From Phenylobacterium sp. (GTDB lineage: Bacteria > Pseudomonadota > Alphaproteobacteria > Caulobacterales > Caulobacteraceae), in assembly GCF_025934275.1 (NCBI RefSeq), contig NZ_JAICYI010000012.1:1-59406 (forward strand): a DNA stretch of 59,406 nt, read 5' to 3'. This document shows, in pieces, positions 15,056 through 24,755 of this stretch (the first letter of the stretch is position 1; each line of letters starts with the position of its first letter). The notes beneath the pieces are model-generated. The model saw only the letters and a list, made by a program, of their open reading frames with translations. It had not been told where the DNA came from and did not search any database. The position numbers and the translations under genes were made by a program.

Positions 15056-17131
15056 TCATCCGGCGTCCTTCAGCGCCATCCCGGCTTTCCAGTCGAACAG
15101 CTCCGAGAGCACCTGCAGGGCCTGACCACGGGGGCTCTTCAGCTCGGGATCGCGCGCCATGATCAGCCGCGCGTCGTCGCCGGCGGCGGCGATCAGGTCG
15201 CGGTGCGCGAAGGGGTCGGCGAAGACGTAGGCCGGGAAGCCCGATTGCCTAAGGCCGAGCGCGTCGCCGCCGCCGCGCAGCTCCAGGTCCTTCTCGGCGA
15301 TCAGGAAGCCGTCGTCGGTGCGCCGCAGGATGTCCAGCCGCTGCTGGGCCGTCTCGCCGAGCGGCGGGTCGTAGAGCAGCACGCAGGCGCTCTCCTGCCG
15401 GCCGCGTCCCACCCGGCCGCGCAGCTGGTGCAGCTGCGCCAGGCCGAAGCGCTCCGCCTGCTCGATCACCATGATCGTCGCATTCGGCACGTTGACGCCG
15501 ACCTCGACCACGGTCGTGGCGACCAGCACCGACAGCTTGCCGTCGGCGAAATCCGCCATCACCGCGTCCTTGGCGGCGGGCGGCAGCTTGCCGTGCACCA
15601 GCCCGACCGAGGGGCCGATGCGCCGGGTGAGATCGGCGGCGCGGCGTTCGGCGGCGGCGAGGTCGGAGGTCTCGGTCTCGCTGACCAGGGGGCAGATCCA
15701 GAAGGCCTGGGCGCCGTCCGCCACCGCCTGGCGAAGCCTCGCCTCCACCTCCGCGATGCGGATGATCGGGACCGCGCGGGTCGCCACCGGAGTGCGGCCG
15801 GGCGGCTTCTCGTCGATGCGCGAGACGTCGAGGTCGCCATAGACGGTGAGCTCGAGCGTGCGTGGGATCGGCGTCGCCGACATGGCCAGCAGATGCACCG
15901 CCTGGCCCTTCGCCTGCAGCCGCTGGCGCTCGGCCACCCCGAACCGATGCTGCTCGTCGACCACGGCCAGCTGCAGGCGGTCGAACAGCACCTCGTCCTG
16001 GAACAGGGCGTGCGTGCCCACCGCCACCTTGGCCGCGCCGGAGCGCAAGGCGGCGAGTTTTTCGGCGCGCGGCCTGCCCTTGTCGCGCCCGGTGAGCAGC
16101 ACGACCGCGACCCCATGCTCGGCCAGCGGGGCCTCGATGGTCTCGTAGTGCTGGCGCGCCAGGATCTCCGTGGGCGCCATCAGCGCGCTCTGGCCGCCGC
16201 CGGCCGCCACGTCGGCCATGGCGCACATCGCGACCACGGTCTTCCCGGACCCGACGTCGCCTTGGATCAGCCGGCTCATCCGTTCGCCGGAGGCCAGGTC
16301 GGCGCGGATTTCGCCCAGCGCCCGGTCCTGCGCCCCGGTGAAGGCGAAGGGCAGGTCCGTCCGGATCCGTTCGGCGACCACGCTGGCCTCGATGCACGCG
16401 GCCGGCTCGCGCCGTCGCTCGGCCTTGCGCTGGGCCATCGCGAGCTGGTGCGCCAAGAGCTCGTCGTAAGCCAATCGGCGCAGGTGGTTCGCGCTGGGCT
16501 CGAGGTCGGACTCGCTCTCGGGTGTGTGCAGGCGCTCGAGCGCCGCGCGCCAGCCGGGAAACCGCTGCCGTGCGCGCCAGGCGGCGTCCTGCCACTCGGG
16601 CAGCTCGGGCGCCCTCTCCAGCGCCTCCAGCACGAAGGCGCGCACCCGGCGAGCCGGCAGCCCCTCGGTCGCGGGATAGATCGGCTCCAGCTCGGGAATC
16701 TCCTCGGCCTTGCCGGGGTCGGCCATATAGTCGGGATGGACCATCTGCCGGCCGAACTTGTCGTCGCCGACCCGCCCGGAGATGATCCGTTTCGCGCCGA
16801 CCGGATGGCGCTTCTCCAGCTGGTCGGCGAAGCGGCCGAAGAAGACCAGCGCCATCCAGCCGGTCGGGTCCGACACGCGCATGCGCCAGGGCTGCTGATG
16901 GGTCCGCGGCCGCTGGTGCTCCTCGACCGTCACCTCGAAGGTCATCACCTCGCCATCCCTGGCTTCGGAGAGGCTGGCGGGCGTCCGCCGCACGATCGAG
17001 TGCGGCTTCAGGAACGCCACGTCGCGCACGATCGGCCCCGCCACCCGGGCGAGCAGCGGCGCCACGCGCGGGCCCACGCCCTTCAGCGTGGTCACGGGCG
17101 CGAAAAGCGGAAACAGAATCTCCGGCCGCAT
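15056..17131 (-). CDS. recG: ATP-dependent DNA helicase RecG
   Basis: A ~691-residue superfamily 2 helicase that remodels stalled forks and branched DNA. Residues about 1-260 form the wedge/OB region (TLKGVGPRVAPLL at the start). Walker A is GDVGSGKTVVA, the DEQHRFG box is motif II, SATPIPRTLELT is motif III and QLRGRVGRG motif VI, with ELRGGGDALG near the end. Length is normal. ATG 17131 is directly preceded by an in-frame GTG at 17134, so the start is uncertain by one codon. It is divergent from the small secreted protein at 17216. Confidence 0.96.
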   Translation of the reverse strand: MRPEILFPLFAPVTTLKGVGPRVAPLLARVAGPIVRDVAFLKPHSIVRRTPASLSEARDGEVMTFEVTVEEHQRPRTHQQPWRMRVSDPTGWMALVFFGRFADQLEKRHPVGAKRIISGRVGDDKFGRQMVHPDYMADPGKAEEIPELEPIYPATEGLPARRVRAFVLEALERAPELPEWQDAAWRARQRFPGWRAALERLHTPESESDLEPSANHLRRLAYDELLAHQLAMAQRKAERRREPAACIEASVVAERIRTDLPFAFTGAQDRALGEIRADLASGERMSRLIQGDVGSGKTVVAMCAMADVAAGGGQSALMAPTEILARQHYETIEAPLAEHGVAVVLLTGRDKGRPRAEKLAALRSGAAKVAVGTHALFQDEVLFDRLQLAVVDEQHRFGVAERQRLQAKGQAVHLLAMSATPIPRTLELTVYGDLDVSRIDEKPPGRTPVATRAVPIIRIAEVEARLRQAVADGAQAFWICPLVSETETSDLAAAERRAADLTRRIGPSVGLVHGKLPPAAKDAVMADFADGKLSVLVATTVVEVGVNVPNATIMVIEQAERFGLAQLHQLRGRVGRGRQESACVLLYDPPLGETAQQRLDILRRTDDGFLIAEKDLELRGGGDALGLRQSGFPAYVFADPFAHRDLIAAAGDDARLIMARDPELKSPRGQALQVLSELFDWKAGMALKDAG

Positions 17132-17215
17132 CACGTGAGGATAGCAGGCCTCGAGGCGGCTTGTGGCGAAGCCGTCGACGCGCTCTACTGGTGCGGCGAA
17201 GCCCGGAGATCGAGC

Positions 17216-17521
17216 ATGTTCCTCGCGTTCATCGCCGCAGCGACCATCGCCGCCGGCGGATCGGTGACGCCCGCGTCGGGGGCGCAGACGGCGCCTGCGG
17301 CTCCGGCGCCCAAGGCGAAAGACGCTTCAACCGAGACCGTATGCTGGATGGAGGCCCCGGTCGGGAGCCACCTGCCGAAGCGCTATTGCGCGCCGCGCAG
17401 CTATCTGGAGGGGCGGACGGAACGCGACCAGGAGGCCCTGTCGCCCTTCTATCACGGCGGCCCGACCGGAGGCGGCGGGGCCGCCCTGGGCGCTAGCCCG
17501 GCGAGCGCCAGCTCACACTAA
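17216..17521 (+). CDS. Small secreted protein, unknown function
   Basis: A 101-residue protein with an N-terminal signal peptide (MFLAFIAAATIAAGG, cleavage probably after ASGA near residue 23). It continues with an Ala/Pro/Lys linker and a short region with two cysteines (ETVCWMEAP and KRYCAPRSY). The C-terminus is Gly/Ala/Ser-rich and probably disordered. The ATG has GGAG 8 bases upstream. No family is recognised. It lies between divergent recG and sdhE and ends in a perfect palindrome at the stop codon. Confidence 0.65.
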   Translation: MFLAFIAAATIAAGGSVTPASGAQTAPAAPAPKAKDASTETVCWMEAPVGSHLPKRYCAPRSYLEGRTERDQEALSPFYHGGPTGGGGAALGASPASASSH

Positions 17522-17536
17522 AGCGGCGCGCCGCTT
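17521..17536. repeat. 16-base perfect palindrome after a stop codon
   Basis: AAGCGGCGCGCCGCTT is perfectly self-complementary. It begins at the last base of the TAA stop of the small secreted protein, 52 bases ahead of sdhE. It has no loop and no T-run, so it is not a typical intrinsic terminator. It could act in Rho-dependent termination, as a protein-binding site, or be chance in GC-rich sequence. Confidence 0.4.
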
Positions 17537-17587
17537 CGCGCGGCTGGCGCTCGGGCTCCGGGCGCTCTATATCCGCCGCTCCTTCCG

Positions 17588-17881
17588 ATGACTTCCGACA
17601 AGGACGCCCGGCTCAAGAAGCTGAGGTTCCGCGCGTGGCGGCGGGGCTTCAGGGAAGCGGACCTCATTCTGGGGCCGTTCGCGGACCGGCACGTCCCGGA
17701 TTTCAGCGAAGCCGAGCTCGACTGGTTCGAGCGCCTGCTCGAGGTCCCCGACCAGGACCTCTATGCCTGGATCGTCGGCCGCGCCGAGCCGCCCGCTGAA
17801 TTCTCTGGGCCGATAATGGATCGCATCAAGGCTTTCCGCCTTGAGGCTCACGCCTCGCGGGGAGACGACCATGGCGGATGA
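17588..17881 (+). CDS. sdhE: FAD assembly factor SdhE (succinate dehydrogenase assembly factor 2)
   Basis: A 97-residue protein of the SdhE/SDH5 family, which promotes covalent flavinylation of succinate dehydrogenase SdhA. The conserved RGxxE motif appears as RGFREAD near residue 19, followed by LDWFERLLEVPDQDLYAWI, the family's helical bundle. It overlaps the start of mfd by 11 bases, so the two are probably translated from one message. The sdh genes are not in this window. Confidence 0.93.
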   Translation: MTSDKDARLKKLRFRAWRRGFREADLILGPFADRHVPDFSEAELDWFERLLEVPDQDLYAWIVGRAEPPAEFSGPIMDRIKAFRLEAHASRGDDHGG

Positions 17882-20800
17882 CAGCTCCCGGCCGATCACG
17901 GCGGCCGGCCTGCGACGCGTGGCGGAGGATCCCGGCCGGCTGGAGCTGGTAGGCGCGCCGGAGGGCTTCGACGCCCTGGCCATGGTCGACATCGTCAAGG
18001 CCCGCAAGGGGCTCTCGATGTTCGTCGCCCGCGACGGCTCACGGCTCTCGGCCTTCGCCGACGCCTTCGCCTTCTTCGCGCCGCGCACGGAGGTGCTGCG
18101 GCTGCCCTCGTGGGACTGCCTGCCTTACGACCGGATCGGACCCTCTCTGGGGGTCGCCGCCCAGCGCATGGCGACGCTCTCCAGGCTCGCTGACGGCCTC
18201 GACGCCAGGCCGCGGCTGCTGCTGACCGCCGTGCCCGCGCTCCTGCAGCGGGTCCCGCCGCGCTCGGCGGTGACGCGGGCCGCCTATTCCGCCCATGTCG
18301 GCGACGCCGTCGAGATCGCCGATCTCGAGCACTATTTCGCGGTCAACGGCTACGCGCGCGCCTCGACCGTCTCGGAACACGGCGAATTCGCGATCCGCGG
18401 CGGCGTGATCGACGTCTTTCCGCCCTCCGCCGAGGAGCCGGTGCGGCTCGACCTGTTCGGCGACACCCTGGAATCCATCCGCGCCTTCGATCCCGAGACC
18501 CAACGTTCGACCCGGCAGCTGAAGGAGGTGTCGCTGCGGCCGGTCAGCGAGGCGCTCCTCGACAAGGAGGCGGTCGCGCGGTTCCGCAGCGGCTATCGGG
18601 AAGCCTTCGGATCGGCCGGGGACGATCCGCTCTACGCCACCGTCTCCGAGGGCGGCCGGCGCGCCGGGATGGAGCACTGGCTGCCGCTGTTCTATCCGCG
18701 GATGGAGAGCCTGTTCGACGACCTGCCGGACGGAAGCCTCGTGGCGCTCGATCACCTGGCCGGCGACGCACGGGACGAGCGCCTCGCGATGATCCGCGAC
18801 GCCTACGAGGCCCGCAGCCAGACCGACCGGCGCACGCACTACCATCCGCTCGAGCCGGAGCGGCTGTATCTCGACGAGGACGAGTGGCGCGCGGCGCTGA
18901 ACGTGCGGCCCACGCGCCGCTTCACGCCGTTCCTGGAAGCCGAGGGGGAGGCGGTCGTCGACATGGGGGCGAGGGCAGGGCGCAACTTCGCCCCCGAGCG
19001 CCAGCGCGACAGCGTCAACCTGTTCGAAGCCACCGCCGAGCACGCCCGCCGGCTGGCCGCCGGCGGCAAGCGCGTGCTGTTCGCCTCCTGGTCGGAGGGC
19101 TCGTCCGAGCGGCTGGGCTCGATGCTGGCCGACCATGGGCTGAAGAACATCCCCTTCGCGCCCTACTGGGACGCGGCCAAGGCGGCCGATCCGAAGACCC
19201 CGCAGCGGGTGGTACTGCCGCTCGACGCCGGCTTCGAGACCGAGAGCCTGGCGGTCATCTCCGAGACCGACATCCTGGGCGACCGGCTCGCCCGGCCGCG
19301 GCGGCGGCGGCGCGCCACCAACTTCCTGGCCGAGGCCTCGGCGCTGACGCCCGGCGACCTGGTGGTCCACATCGAGCACGGGATCGGCCGCTACGAGGGC
19401 CTGAAGACCCTCGACGTGCAGGGCGCGCCGCACGACTGCCTGGAGCTGCAGTACGGCGGCGAGGCCAAGCTCTACCTGCCGGTCGAGAACATCGACCTGC
19501 TCACCCGCTACGGCGCCGATTCCGAGGGCGTGCAGCTCGACCGGCTGGGCGGGGCGGCCTGGCAGGCGCGCAAGGCGCGGGCGAAGGAGCGGCTACGCGA
19601 AATGGCCGAGGGCCTGATCCGCATCGCCGCCGAGCGCGCCACCAAACACACCGAGGAGATGCTGCCGCCGCACGGCGTCTTCGAGGAGTTCTGCGCCCGC
19701 TTCTCCTATGAGGAGACCGAGGACCAGCTCACCGCGATCGGCGACGTGCTCGAGGACCTCTCGGCCGGCAAGCCCATGGACCGGCTGATCTGCGGCGACG
19801 TCGGCTTCGGCAAGACCGAGGTGGCGCTCCGCGCCGCCTTCGTGGTGGCGATGAGCGGCAAACAGGTGGCGGTCGTGGCTCCGACCACCCTGTTGGCGCG
19901 GCAGCACTACAAGACCTTCACCGAACGGTTCGAGGGCTGGCCGGTGCGCGTGCGCCGCCTGTCACGCCTGGTGCCCGCCAAGGAGGCCGCCGAAACGCGT
20001 GAGGCGCTGAAGGCCGGCGAGGTGGAGATCGTCATCGGCACCCACGCCATCCTCGGCAAGCAGGTCGCCTTCAAGGACCTCGGCCTGGTGATCGTCGACG
20101 AGGAGCAGCACTTCGGCGTCAAGCACAAGGAGAAGCTCAAGGAGCTGCGCGCCGACGTCCACGTGCTCACGCTCACCGCCACGCCCATCCCCAGGACCCT
20201 GCAGATGTCGCTCTCCGGCATCCGCGAGATGTCGATCATCGCCACCCCGCCGGTCGACCGGCTGACGGTCAGGACCTACATCACGCCCTGGGACCCGGTC
20301 GTGATCCGCGAGGCCCTGCTGCGCGAGAAGTACCGCGGCGGCCAGGCCTACTACGTCGCCCCGCGGATCGCCGACCTGCCGGCGCTGGAGCGGTTCCTGC
20401 GCGAGCAGGTCCCCGAGATCCGCTTCGTCGTCGGCCACGGCCAGATGGCCGCCACCCAGCTGGAAGACGTGATGAGCGCCTTCTACGACGGCAGGTACGA
20501 CGTACTTCTGTCGACCAGCATCGTCGAGAGCGGGCTCGACATCCCGACGTCCAACACGCTCATCATCCACCGCGCGGACATGTTCGGCCTGGCTCAGCTC
20601 TACCAGCTGAGGGGGCGCGTGGGCCGCGCCAAGGCGCGCGCCTACGCCTATCTGACGACGCCGTCCGAGAAGCCGATCACGCTGTCGGCCGAGAAGCGGC
20701 TGAAGGTGCTGCAGTCGCTGGACAGCCTCGGCGCCGGCTTCCAGCTCGCCAGCCACGACCTCGACATCCGCGGCGGCGGCAACCTCCTGGGCGAGGAGCA

Positions 20801-21359
20801 ATCCGGCCACATCCGCGAGATTGGCGTCGAGCTCTACCAGCAGATGCTGGAGGACGCGGTCAACGAGCTGAAGGCGCGCGCCGGAACGGAGGGACTCGTG
20901 GCGGACCGCGGCTGGTCGCCGCAGATCAACACCGGCGCGGCGGTGCTCATCCCCGAGGACTACGTTCCCGACCTCAACGTGCGGCTGTCGCTTTACCGGC
21001 GCCTGTCGGATGCGGAGATGGCCGCCGACCGCGAAGCGCTCGCCGCCGAGCTGATCGACCGCTTCGGCCCCTTGCCGCCCGAAGCCGGCCAGCTCCTCAA
21101 GGTCGTGGCGATCAAGGGGCTGTGCCGCGAGGCCAATGTCGCCAAGATCGACGTCGGACCCAAGGGCGCGGTCGTCAGCTTCCGCGACGATCAGTTCAAA
21201 AACCCGGCCGGCCTCATTCAATTCATTCAGAAAAACCAGATATCCTGGCGGATCCGGCCGGATCACAAGGTGGTTGTGAAGGGAGAGTGGGAGACACCGG
21301 AGCAGCGGCTGAACGCGGCCGAGAAGGTGCTGGCGGAAATGGCCAGGCTGGCCGCGTGA
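17871..21359 (+). CDS. mfd: Transcription-repair coupling factor
   Basis: A 1162-residue protein, the normal length for Mfd. It has the N-terminal UvrB-like region (about 1-350), the RNA polymerase-interacting domain with GDLVVHIEHGIGRYEGL near residue 500, and the RecG-like translocase (GDVGFGKTEVA Walker A, DEEQHFG, TATPIPRTLQMSL, QLRGRVGR). The C-terminal TRCF domain starts near residue 1025. It displaces stalled RNA polymerase and recruits UvrA. The start is the ATG at 17871 after GGGGAG; it overlaps sdhE by 11 bases. Confidence 0.96.
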   Translation: MADDSSRPITAAGLRRVAEDPGRLELVGAPEGFDALAMVDIVKARKGLSMFVARDGSRLSAFADAFAFFAPRTEVLRLPSWDCLPYDRIGPSLGVAAQRMATLSRLADGLDARPRLLLTAVPALLQRVPPRSAVTRAAYSAHVGDAVEIADLEHYFAVNGYARASTVSEHGEFAIRGGVIDVFPPSAEEPVRLDLFGDTLESIRAFDPETQRSTRQLKEVSLRPVSEALLDKEAVARFRSGYREAFGSAGDDPLYATVSEGGRRAGMEHWLPLFYPRMESLFDDLPDGSLVALDHLAGDARDERLAMIRDAYEARSQTDRRTHYHPLEPERLYLDEDEWRAALNVRPTRRFTPFLEAEGEAVVDMGARAGRNFAPERQRDSVNLFEATAEHARRLAAGGKRVLFASWSEGSSERLGSMLADHGLKNIPFAPYWDAAKAADPKTPQRVVLPLDAGFETESLAVISETDILGDRLARPRRRRRATNFLAEASALTPGDLVVHIEHGIGRYEGLKTLDVQGAPHDCLELQYGGEAKLYLPVENIDLLTRYGADSEGVQLDRLGGAAWQARKARAKERLREMAEGLIRIAAERATKHTEEMLPPHGVFEEFCARFSYEETEDQLTAIGDVLEDLSAGKPMDRLICGDVGFGKTEVALRAAFVVAMSGKQVAVVAPTTLLARQHYKTFTERFEGWPVRVRRLSRLVPAKEAAETREALKAGEVEIVIGTHAILGKQVAFKDLGLVIVDEEQHFGVKHKEKLKELRADVHVLTLTATPIPRTLQMSLSGIREMSIIATPPVDRLTVRTYITPWDPVVIREALLREKYRGGQAYYVAPRIADLPALERFLREQVPEIRFVVGHGQMAATQLEDVMSAFYDGRYDVLLSTSIVESGLDIPTSNTLIIHRADMFGLAQLYQLRGRVGRAKARAYAYLTTPSEKPITLSAEKRLKVLQSLDSLGAGFQLASHDLDIRGGGNLLGEEQSGHIREIGVELYQQMLEDAVNELKARAGTEGLVADRGWSPQINTGAAVLIPEDYVPDLNVRLSLYRRLSDAEMAADREALAAELIDRFGPLPPEAGQLLKVVAIKGLCREANVAKIDVGPKGAVVSFRDDQFKNPAGLIQFIQKNQISWRIRPDHKVVVKGEWETPEQRLNAAEKVLAEMARLAA

Positions 21360-21365
21360 GGCCGG

Positions 21366-21884
21366 TTACGCGCCGCCGCCCCTGGCTTCCCTCACGAGGC
21401 GACTGGCGCGGAGCGCCATTTCCAGCCGCGTGGCGCAGACCAGCCCGACCGCCAGCAGCATGAAGGCGTCGGTGAGGTCGTTGAGCGACATGTGCAGGGC
21501 GCTTGCGTTCTGCATGGCGTAGGCGCGAACGCCGCTGCGAAGCGCGAAGATCGCCAGGATCAGCAGCATGCCGATCGGCGAGCTCTGGCTGGTCACCGCG
21601 TGCGTCGCGGGATCCACGGTGATCCGCGTGAAGCGGCCGCGGTGCCAGCCGAGGAAGCCGCCAAGCAACAGGGCTGCGAGGTCCAGGGCCACCCCGAGGC
21701 CCGCGGACGGCGGCTGCTGGACGAGCAGCATCCCGGTGAGCCCCAGGATCACAGCCGGTCCGATCCACATGCGCTCGACCTTGAGCTGCCGGGCGCGGGC
21801 GTTCCTCAGGATCACCAGCCCGATCACCACGAGCGGGATGAGGTAAGCCCAGGTCGGCAGGTTGGGCGGCGAGTTCGGGTTCAT
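21366..21884 (-). CDS. CcdC/DUF1453-like membrane protein
   Basis: A 172-residue protein with about five hydrophobic segments, for instance WAYLIPLVVIGLVIL, IGPAVILGLTGMLLV and ALDLAALLLGGFLGW, plus two more after residue 105. Overall it resembles the DUF1453/CcdC membrane family, whose function is poorly defined. Its ATG shares one base with the stop of the preceding PopA-like gene (TGATG), so translation is probably coupled and a functional link to c-di-GMP signalling is possible. It converges on mfd with a 6-base gap. Confidence 0.72.
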   Translation of the reverse strand: MNPNSPPNLPTWAYLIPLVVIGLVILRNARARQLKVERMWIGPAVILGLTGMLLVQQPPSAGLGVALDLAALLLGGFLGWHRGRFTRITVDPATHAVTSQSSPIGMLLILAIFALRSGVRAYAMQNASALHMSLNDLTDAFMLLAVGLVCATRLEMALRASRLVREARGGGA

Positions 21885-23213
21885 CAGCTGGCCTTCCGTC
21901 CAAATGCTTCCGCCGCCGCCGCTTCCAGGGCCCGCACGGCGCTCTCCTCGCCGGCGACTTCGGCGACCCCGAGGTCGAACTCGATGACGAACGGCGGCTT
22001 GCCGTCGCCCGCTTCGAAGGCGGTGCAGCCGATCACCGCGGCGATGCGCTCGCCGGCCGCGCGGGCCGCGCCCAGCGTCGTGGCCGGAAGCGCCAGCGCG
22101 AAGACCTCCGGCGCGAGCCTGGCGGCGGTGTCCTCCACGCGCACCAGCCGACCGATCATCGAGCCGATCTGCGGGATCGCGCGGGCGATCCAGCCCCCGG
22201 CCCGCGCCGCCACCGTCTCGGGCTTGTCGGCCACGCGCAGCACGCAGACCGACAGCGGGCGGTTGCGCTCCCTGGCGGCGCGGGCCAAGCGCGCCAGGTG
22301 GGCGGCGAACAGGTCGCGGGTGAACAGGCCGCTGGCGGCGTCCATCAGGCCGGAGGTGCGGGCCGCCTCCAGGGCCTGGCGCACGGCGGCCTGGCGGCGA
22401 TAGCTGCGGGCGAGCTCGACGACGCGGCGGGCGGTTTCGGACTCGGGCGTGTCCGGCGTCGCCACGTCGCTGACCCCGCGGTGATAGGCCTCGGCCGCGG
22501 TGACATAGGATTGCGGCCGCATGTAGAGCAGCGCCGGGGTGTGGAACAGGCGGGTGTTGCGCCGCAGGCCCGCGGCGATCGAGAGCGCTTCCTGCGGGTT
22601 CTCTCCCGCCCACAGCACCACCGCGTCGAAGCGGCGTTCGTGCAGGTAGTCGAAGGCCGTGTAGGCGGTGAACGAGCCGACCACCTCGGCCCCATGCTCG
22701 GCGAGCGCGTTGGAAAGCGCCAGGAACTGCGGCGCGGGTTCGCCGATCGCCAGCACCTGGTGCGGCGTCGTCGGCGGCTCGATGACCTCCAGGCCGCGGC
22801 CCCGCTCGGCGAAGGTCTCCAGGCGCAGCTCGAATTCCTCTTCCGCCACCGCCGTGCGCACCAGGGTCTCCAGCCGCATGGCGACCTGCGCCGGATGCAG
22901 CGGCGGGGTGAGGGTGAGATCGAAGCCGCGGCGCTCGAGGGACGCATCCGGCTGGCCCACCGCCACAACCGGCAAGCGGCGCGGCGCGCAGGCTTCCTTC
23001 ATCCGTTCGGCGAGGTCGAGCGCCTCAGGGCCGCCCGCCAGGTCGATCAGCGCCGCTTCGATCTGCAGATCGGCGAGCGCCGCCAGCGCCGCATAGCCGC
23101 CGCGAGCGGTCACGGTCCGCCAGCCCAGCCGGTCGAGGCCGTGGGACAACGGCCCCGCCAGGGCGTCGTCGCGCGCAACGATCACTACTCGCGCCTGGAC
23201 GCCTGACGTCATG
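21884..23213 (-). CDS. popA: PopA-like response regulator: REC-REC-degenerate GGDEF, c-di-GMP effector
   Basis: A 442-residue protein with three parts. Residues about 8-125 form a first receiver domain with a candidate phospho-acceptor in LIDLAG (D57). Residues about 152-272 form a second receiver-like domain, degenerate at the acceptor position (VVLWAGE). Residues about 285-440 form a GGDEF-fold domain whose active-site motif is LAPEVF instead of GGDEF. The inhibitory RxxD site is intact as RVED (358-361), five residues before it. This matches Caulobacter PopA, a PleD paralog that binds c-di-GMP at the I-site and directs cell-cycle-dependent CtrA degradation. In-frame starts also exist at 23221 and 23233 (TTG). 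Confidence 0.82.
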
Positions 23214-23389
23214 TCCCCCATCCCGAACGCCAACTTGCGCCCATGCGTCCTGACGAGAGATGAATCGCAGGGGCCGCGGCCAGCATAGACGGCGCGTTCC
23301 GGTTGTGACAGGCGCGGGCGTCGGGCGGCCCACAGGCCTTGGCTGACGAAGCGGCAGGGGCTCTAGTGAAGGACGCCACGGAGGAACAC

Positions 23390-24538
23390 ATGCGCCAGGG
23401 ACCGCTCACCAGCCTCAAGATCATCGAATTCGCAGGCATCGGGCCGGGCCCGTTCTGCGGCATGCTGCTGTCGGATCTGGGCGCCGATGTGGTGCGCATC
23501 GATCGCAAGGGCGGCGGGCGGGGGGGCGCGCCGACCGACGTCACCTCGCGCGGGCGCCGCTCGGTGGCGCTCGATCTCAAGAGCCCGGCTGCGGTCGAGG
23601 CCTGCCTGAAGCTGATGGAACAGGCCGATGTCGTCTTCGAGGGCTTTCGCCCGGGGGTCATGGAGCGGCTGGGCCTGGGCCCGGAGGTGGCCCTGAAGCG
23701 CAATCCGAAGCTCGTCTACGGCCGGATGACCGGATGGGGCCAGACCGGCCCCTACGCCCAGGCCGCCGGCCACGACATGAACTACATCGCCATCACCGGC
23801 GCGCTGCACGCGATCGGCACGAAGGAGAAGCCCACGCCGCCCTTGAACCTGGTCGGCGACTTCGGCGGCGGCGCGCTCTACCTGGCGTTCGGCCTGCTCG
23901 CCGCGGTGACGCATGCCCGCCACACCGGCCAGGGGCAGGTGGTGGACTGCGCGATGAGCGACGGCGCAGCCTCGCTGATGGCCATGTTCTACGGCTTCAA
24001 GGCCTCCGGCATGTGGAAGGACGAGCGGCGCGCCAACATGCTCGACGGCGGGGCGCACTTCTACGACTCCTACCAATGCGCCGACGGTCGCTGGATCTCG
24101 ATCGGCTCGATCGAGCCGCAGTTCTACGCCCTGCTGCTGGAGAAGACCGGGATCACGGATCCGGAGTTCGCCAAGCAGCACGACCGGGCGGCCTGGCCCG
24201 AGCTGCGCGAAAAGCTCGCCAAGGTGATCGCCGCCAAGACCCGCGACGAGTGGACCGAGATCATGGGCGGCAGCGACGTCTGTTTCGCCCCGGTGCTGAC
24301 CCTGGAGGAGGCGCCGAAGCATCCGCACAACGCCGCGCGCCAGACCTTCGTCGAGGTGGCGGGCGTCACCCAGCCGGCGCCGGCGCCGCGTTTCTCCGCC
24401 ACCCCAGGCGCGATCCAGGGGCCGCCGCCGCGCATCGGGGCGCATGACGAGGCGGCTCTGGCCGACTGGGGATTCTCCAGAAGCGAGATCGACAACCTCG
24501 CCAAGACGGGGGCGATCGACCTCGAGACCGTTTCCTGA
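23390..24538 (+). CDS. CaiB/BaiF family CoA transferase, alpha-methylacyl-CoA racemase type
   Basis: A 382-residue class III CoA-transferase-fold protein. It opens with [19 protein letters not shown] and has GADVVRID and [12 protein letters not shown]. The segment [19 protein letters not shown] carries the catalytic Asp region of alpha-methylacyl-CoA racemases (AMACR/Mcr), so C2-epimerisation of 2-methylacyl-CoA esters is the likely role, feeding beta-oxidation of branched chains. True CoA-transferase activity cannot be excluded. ATG 23390 is chosen because GGAGG sits 5 bases upstream. Confidence 0.88.
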   Translation: MRQGPLTSLKIIEFAGIGPGPFCGMLLSDLGADVVRIDRKGGGRGGAPTDVTSRGRRSVALDLKSPAAVEACLKLMEQADVVFEGFRPGVMERLGLGPEVALKRNPKLVYGRMTGWGQTGPYAQAAGHDMNYIAITGALHAIGTKEKPTPPLNLVGDFGGGALYLAFGLLAAVTHARHTGQGQVVDCAMSDGAASLMAMFYGFKASGMWKDERRANMLDGGAHFYDSYQCADGRWISIGSIEPQFYALLLEKTGITDPEFAKQHDRAAWPELREKLAKVIAAKTRDEWTEIMGGSDVCFAPVLTLEEAPKHPHNAARQTFVEVAGVTQPAPAPRFSATPGAIQGPPPRIGAHDEAALADWGFSRSEIDNLAKTGAIDLETVS

Positions 24539-24755
24539 AGGTCGCGTTCAGCCTGGGTTCAGCCGCGCGACCGCACTGTCGCCGTCGGTTGTTCGTCGCG
24601 CTCTCCCGTCCCTCGAAGCGGCGGATGACCTGGATGGCAAAGACACGCCCATCGGCGGCGCGTCACCCCTCAACCAGGTGGCGCGCCGTTCTGGCGTCGG
24701 GCGCACTCCGCATTGAGCTTGCACGCCGCGCCGTTCCTCCCCAGGCTCCGCGCCG

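Noticed and set aside
14831..17521. An 896-codon plus-strand open frame opposite recG
   Set aside because: It is antisense to recG, rich in Arg/Gly/His/Gln/Leu as expected from high-GC third-position bias, and has no recognisable domain. recG explains the stretch.
23211..23233. TTG start at 23233 for the PopA-like gene
   Set aside because: Later ATG codons at 23221 and 23213 fit the beginning of the receiver domain better; no ribosome-binding site precedes the TTG.
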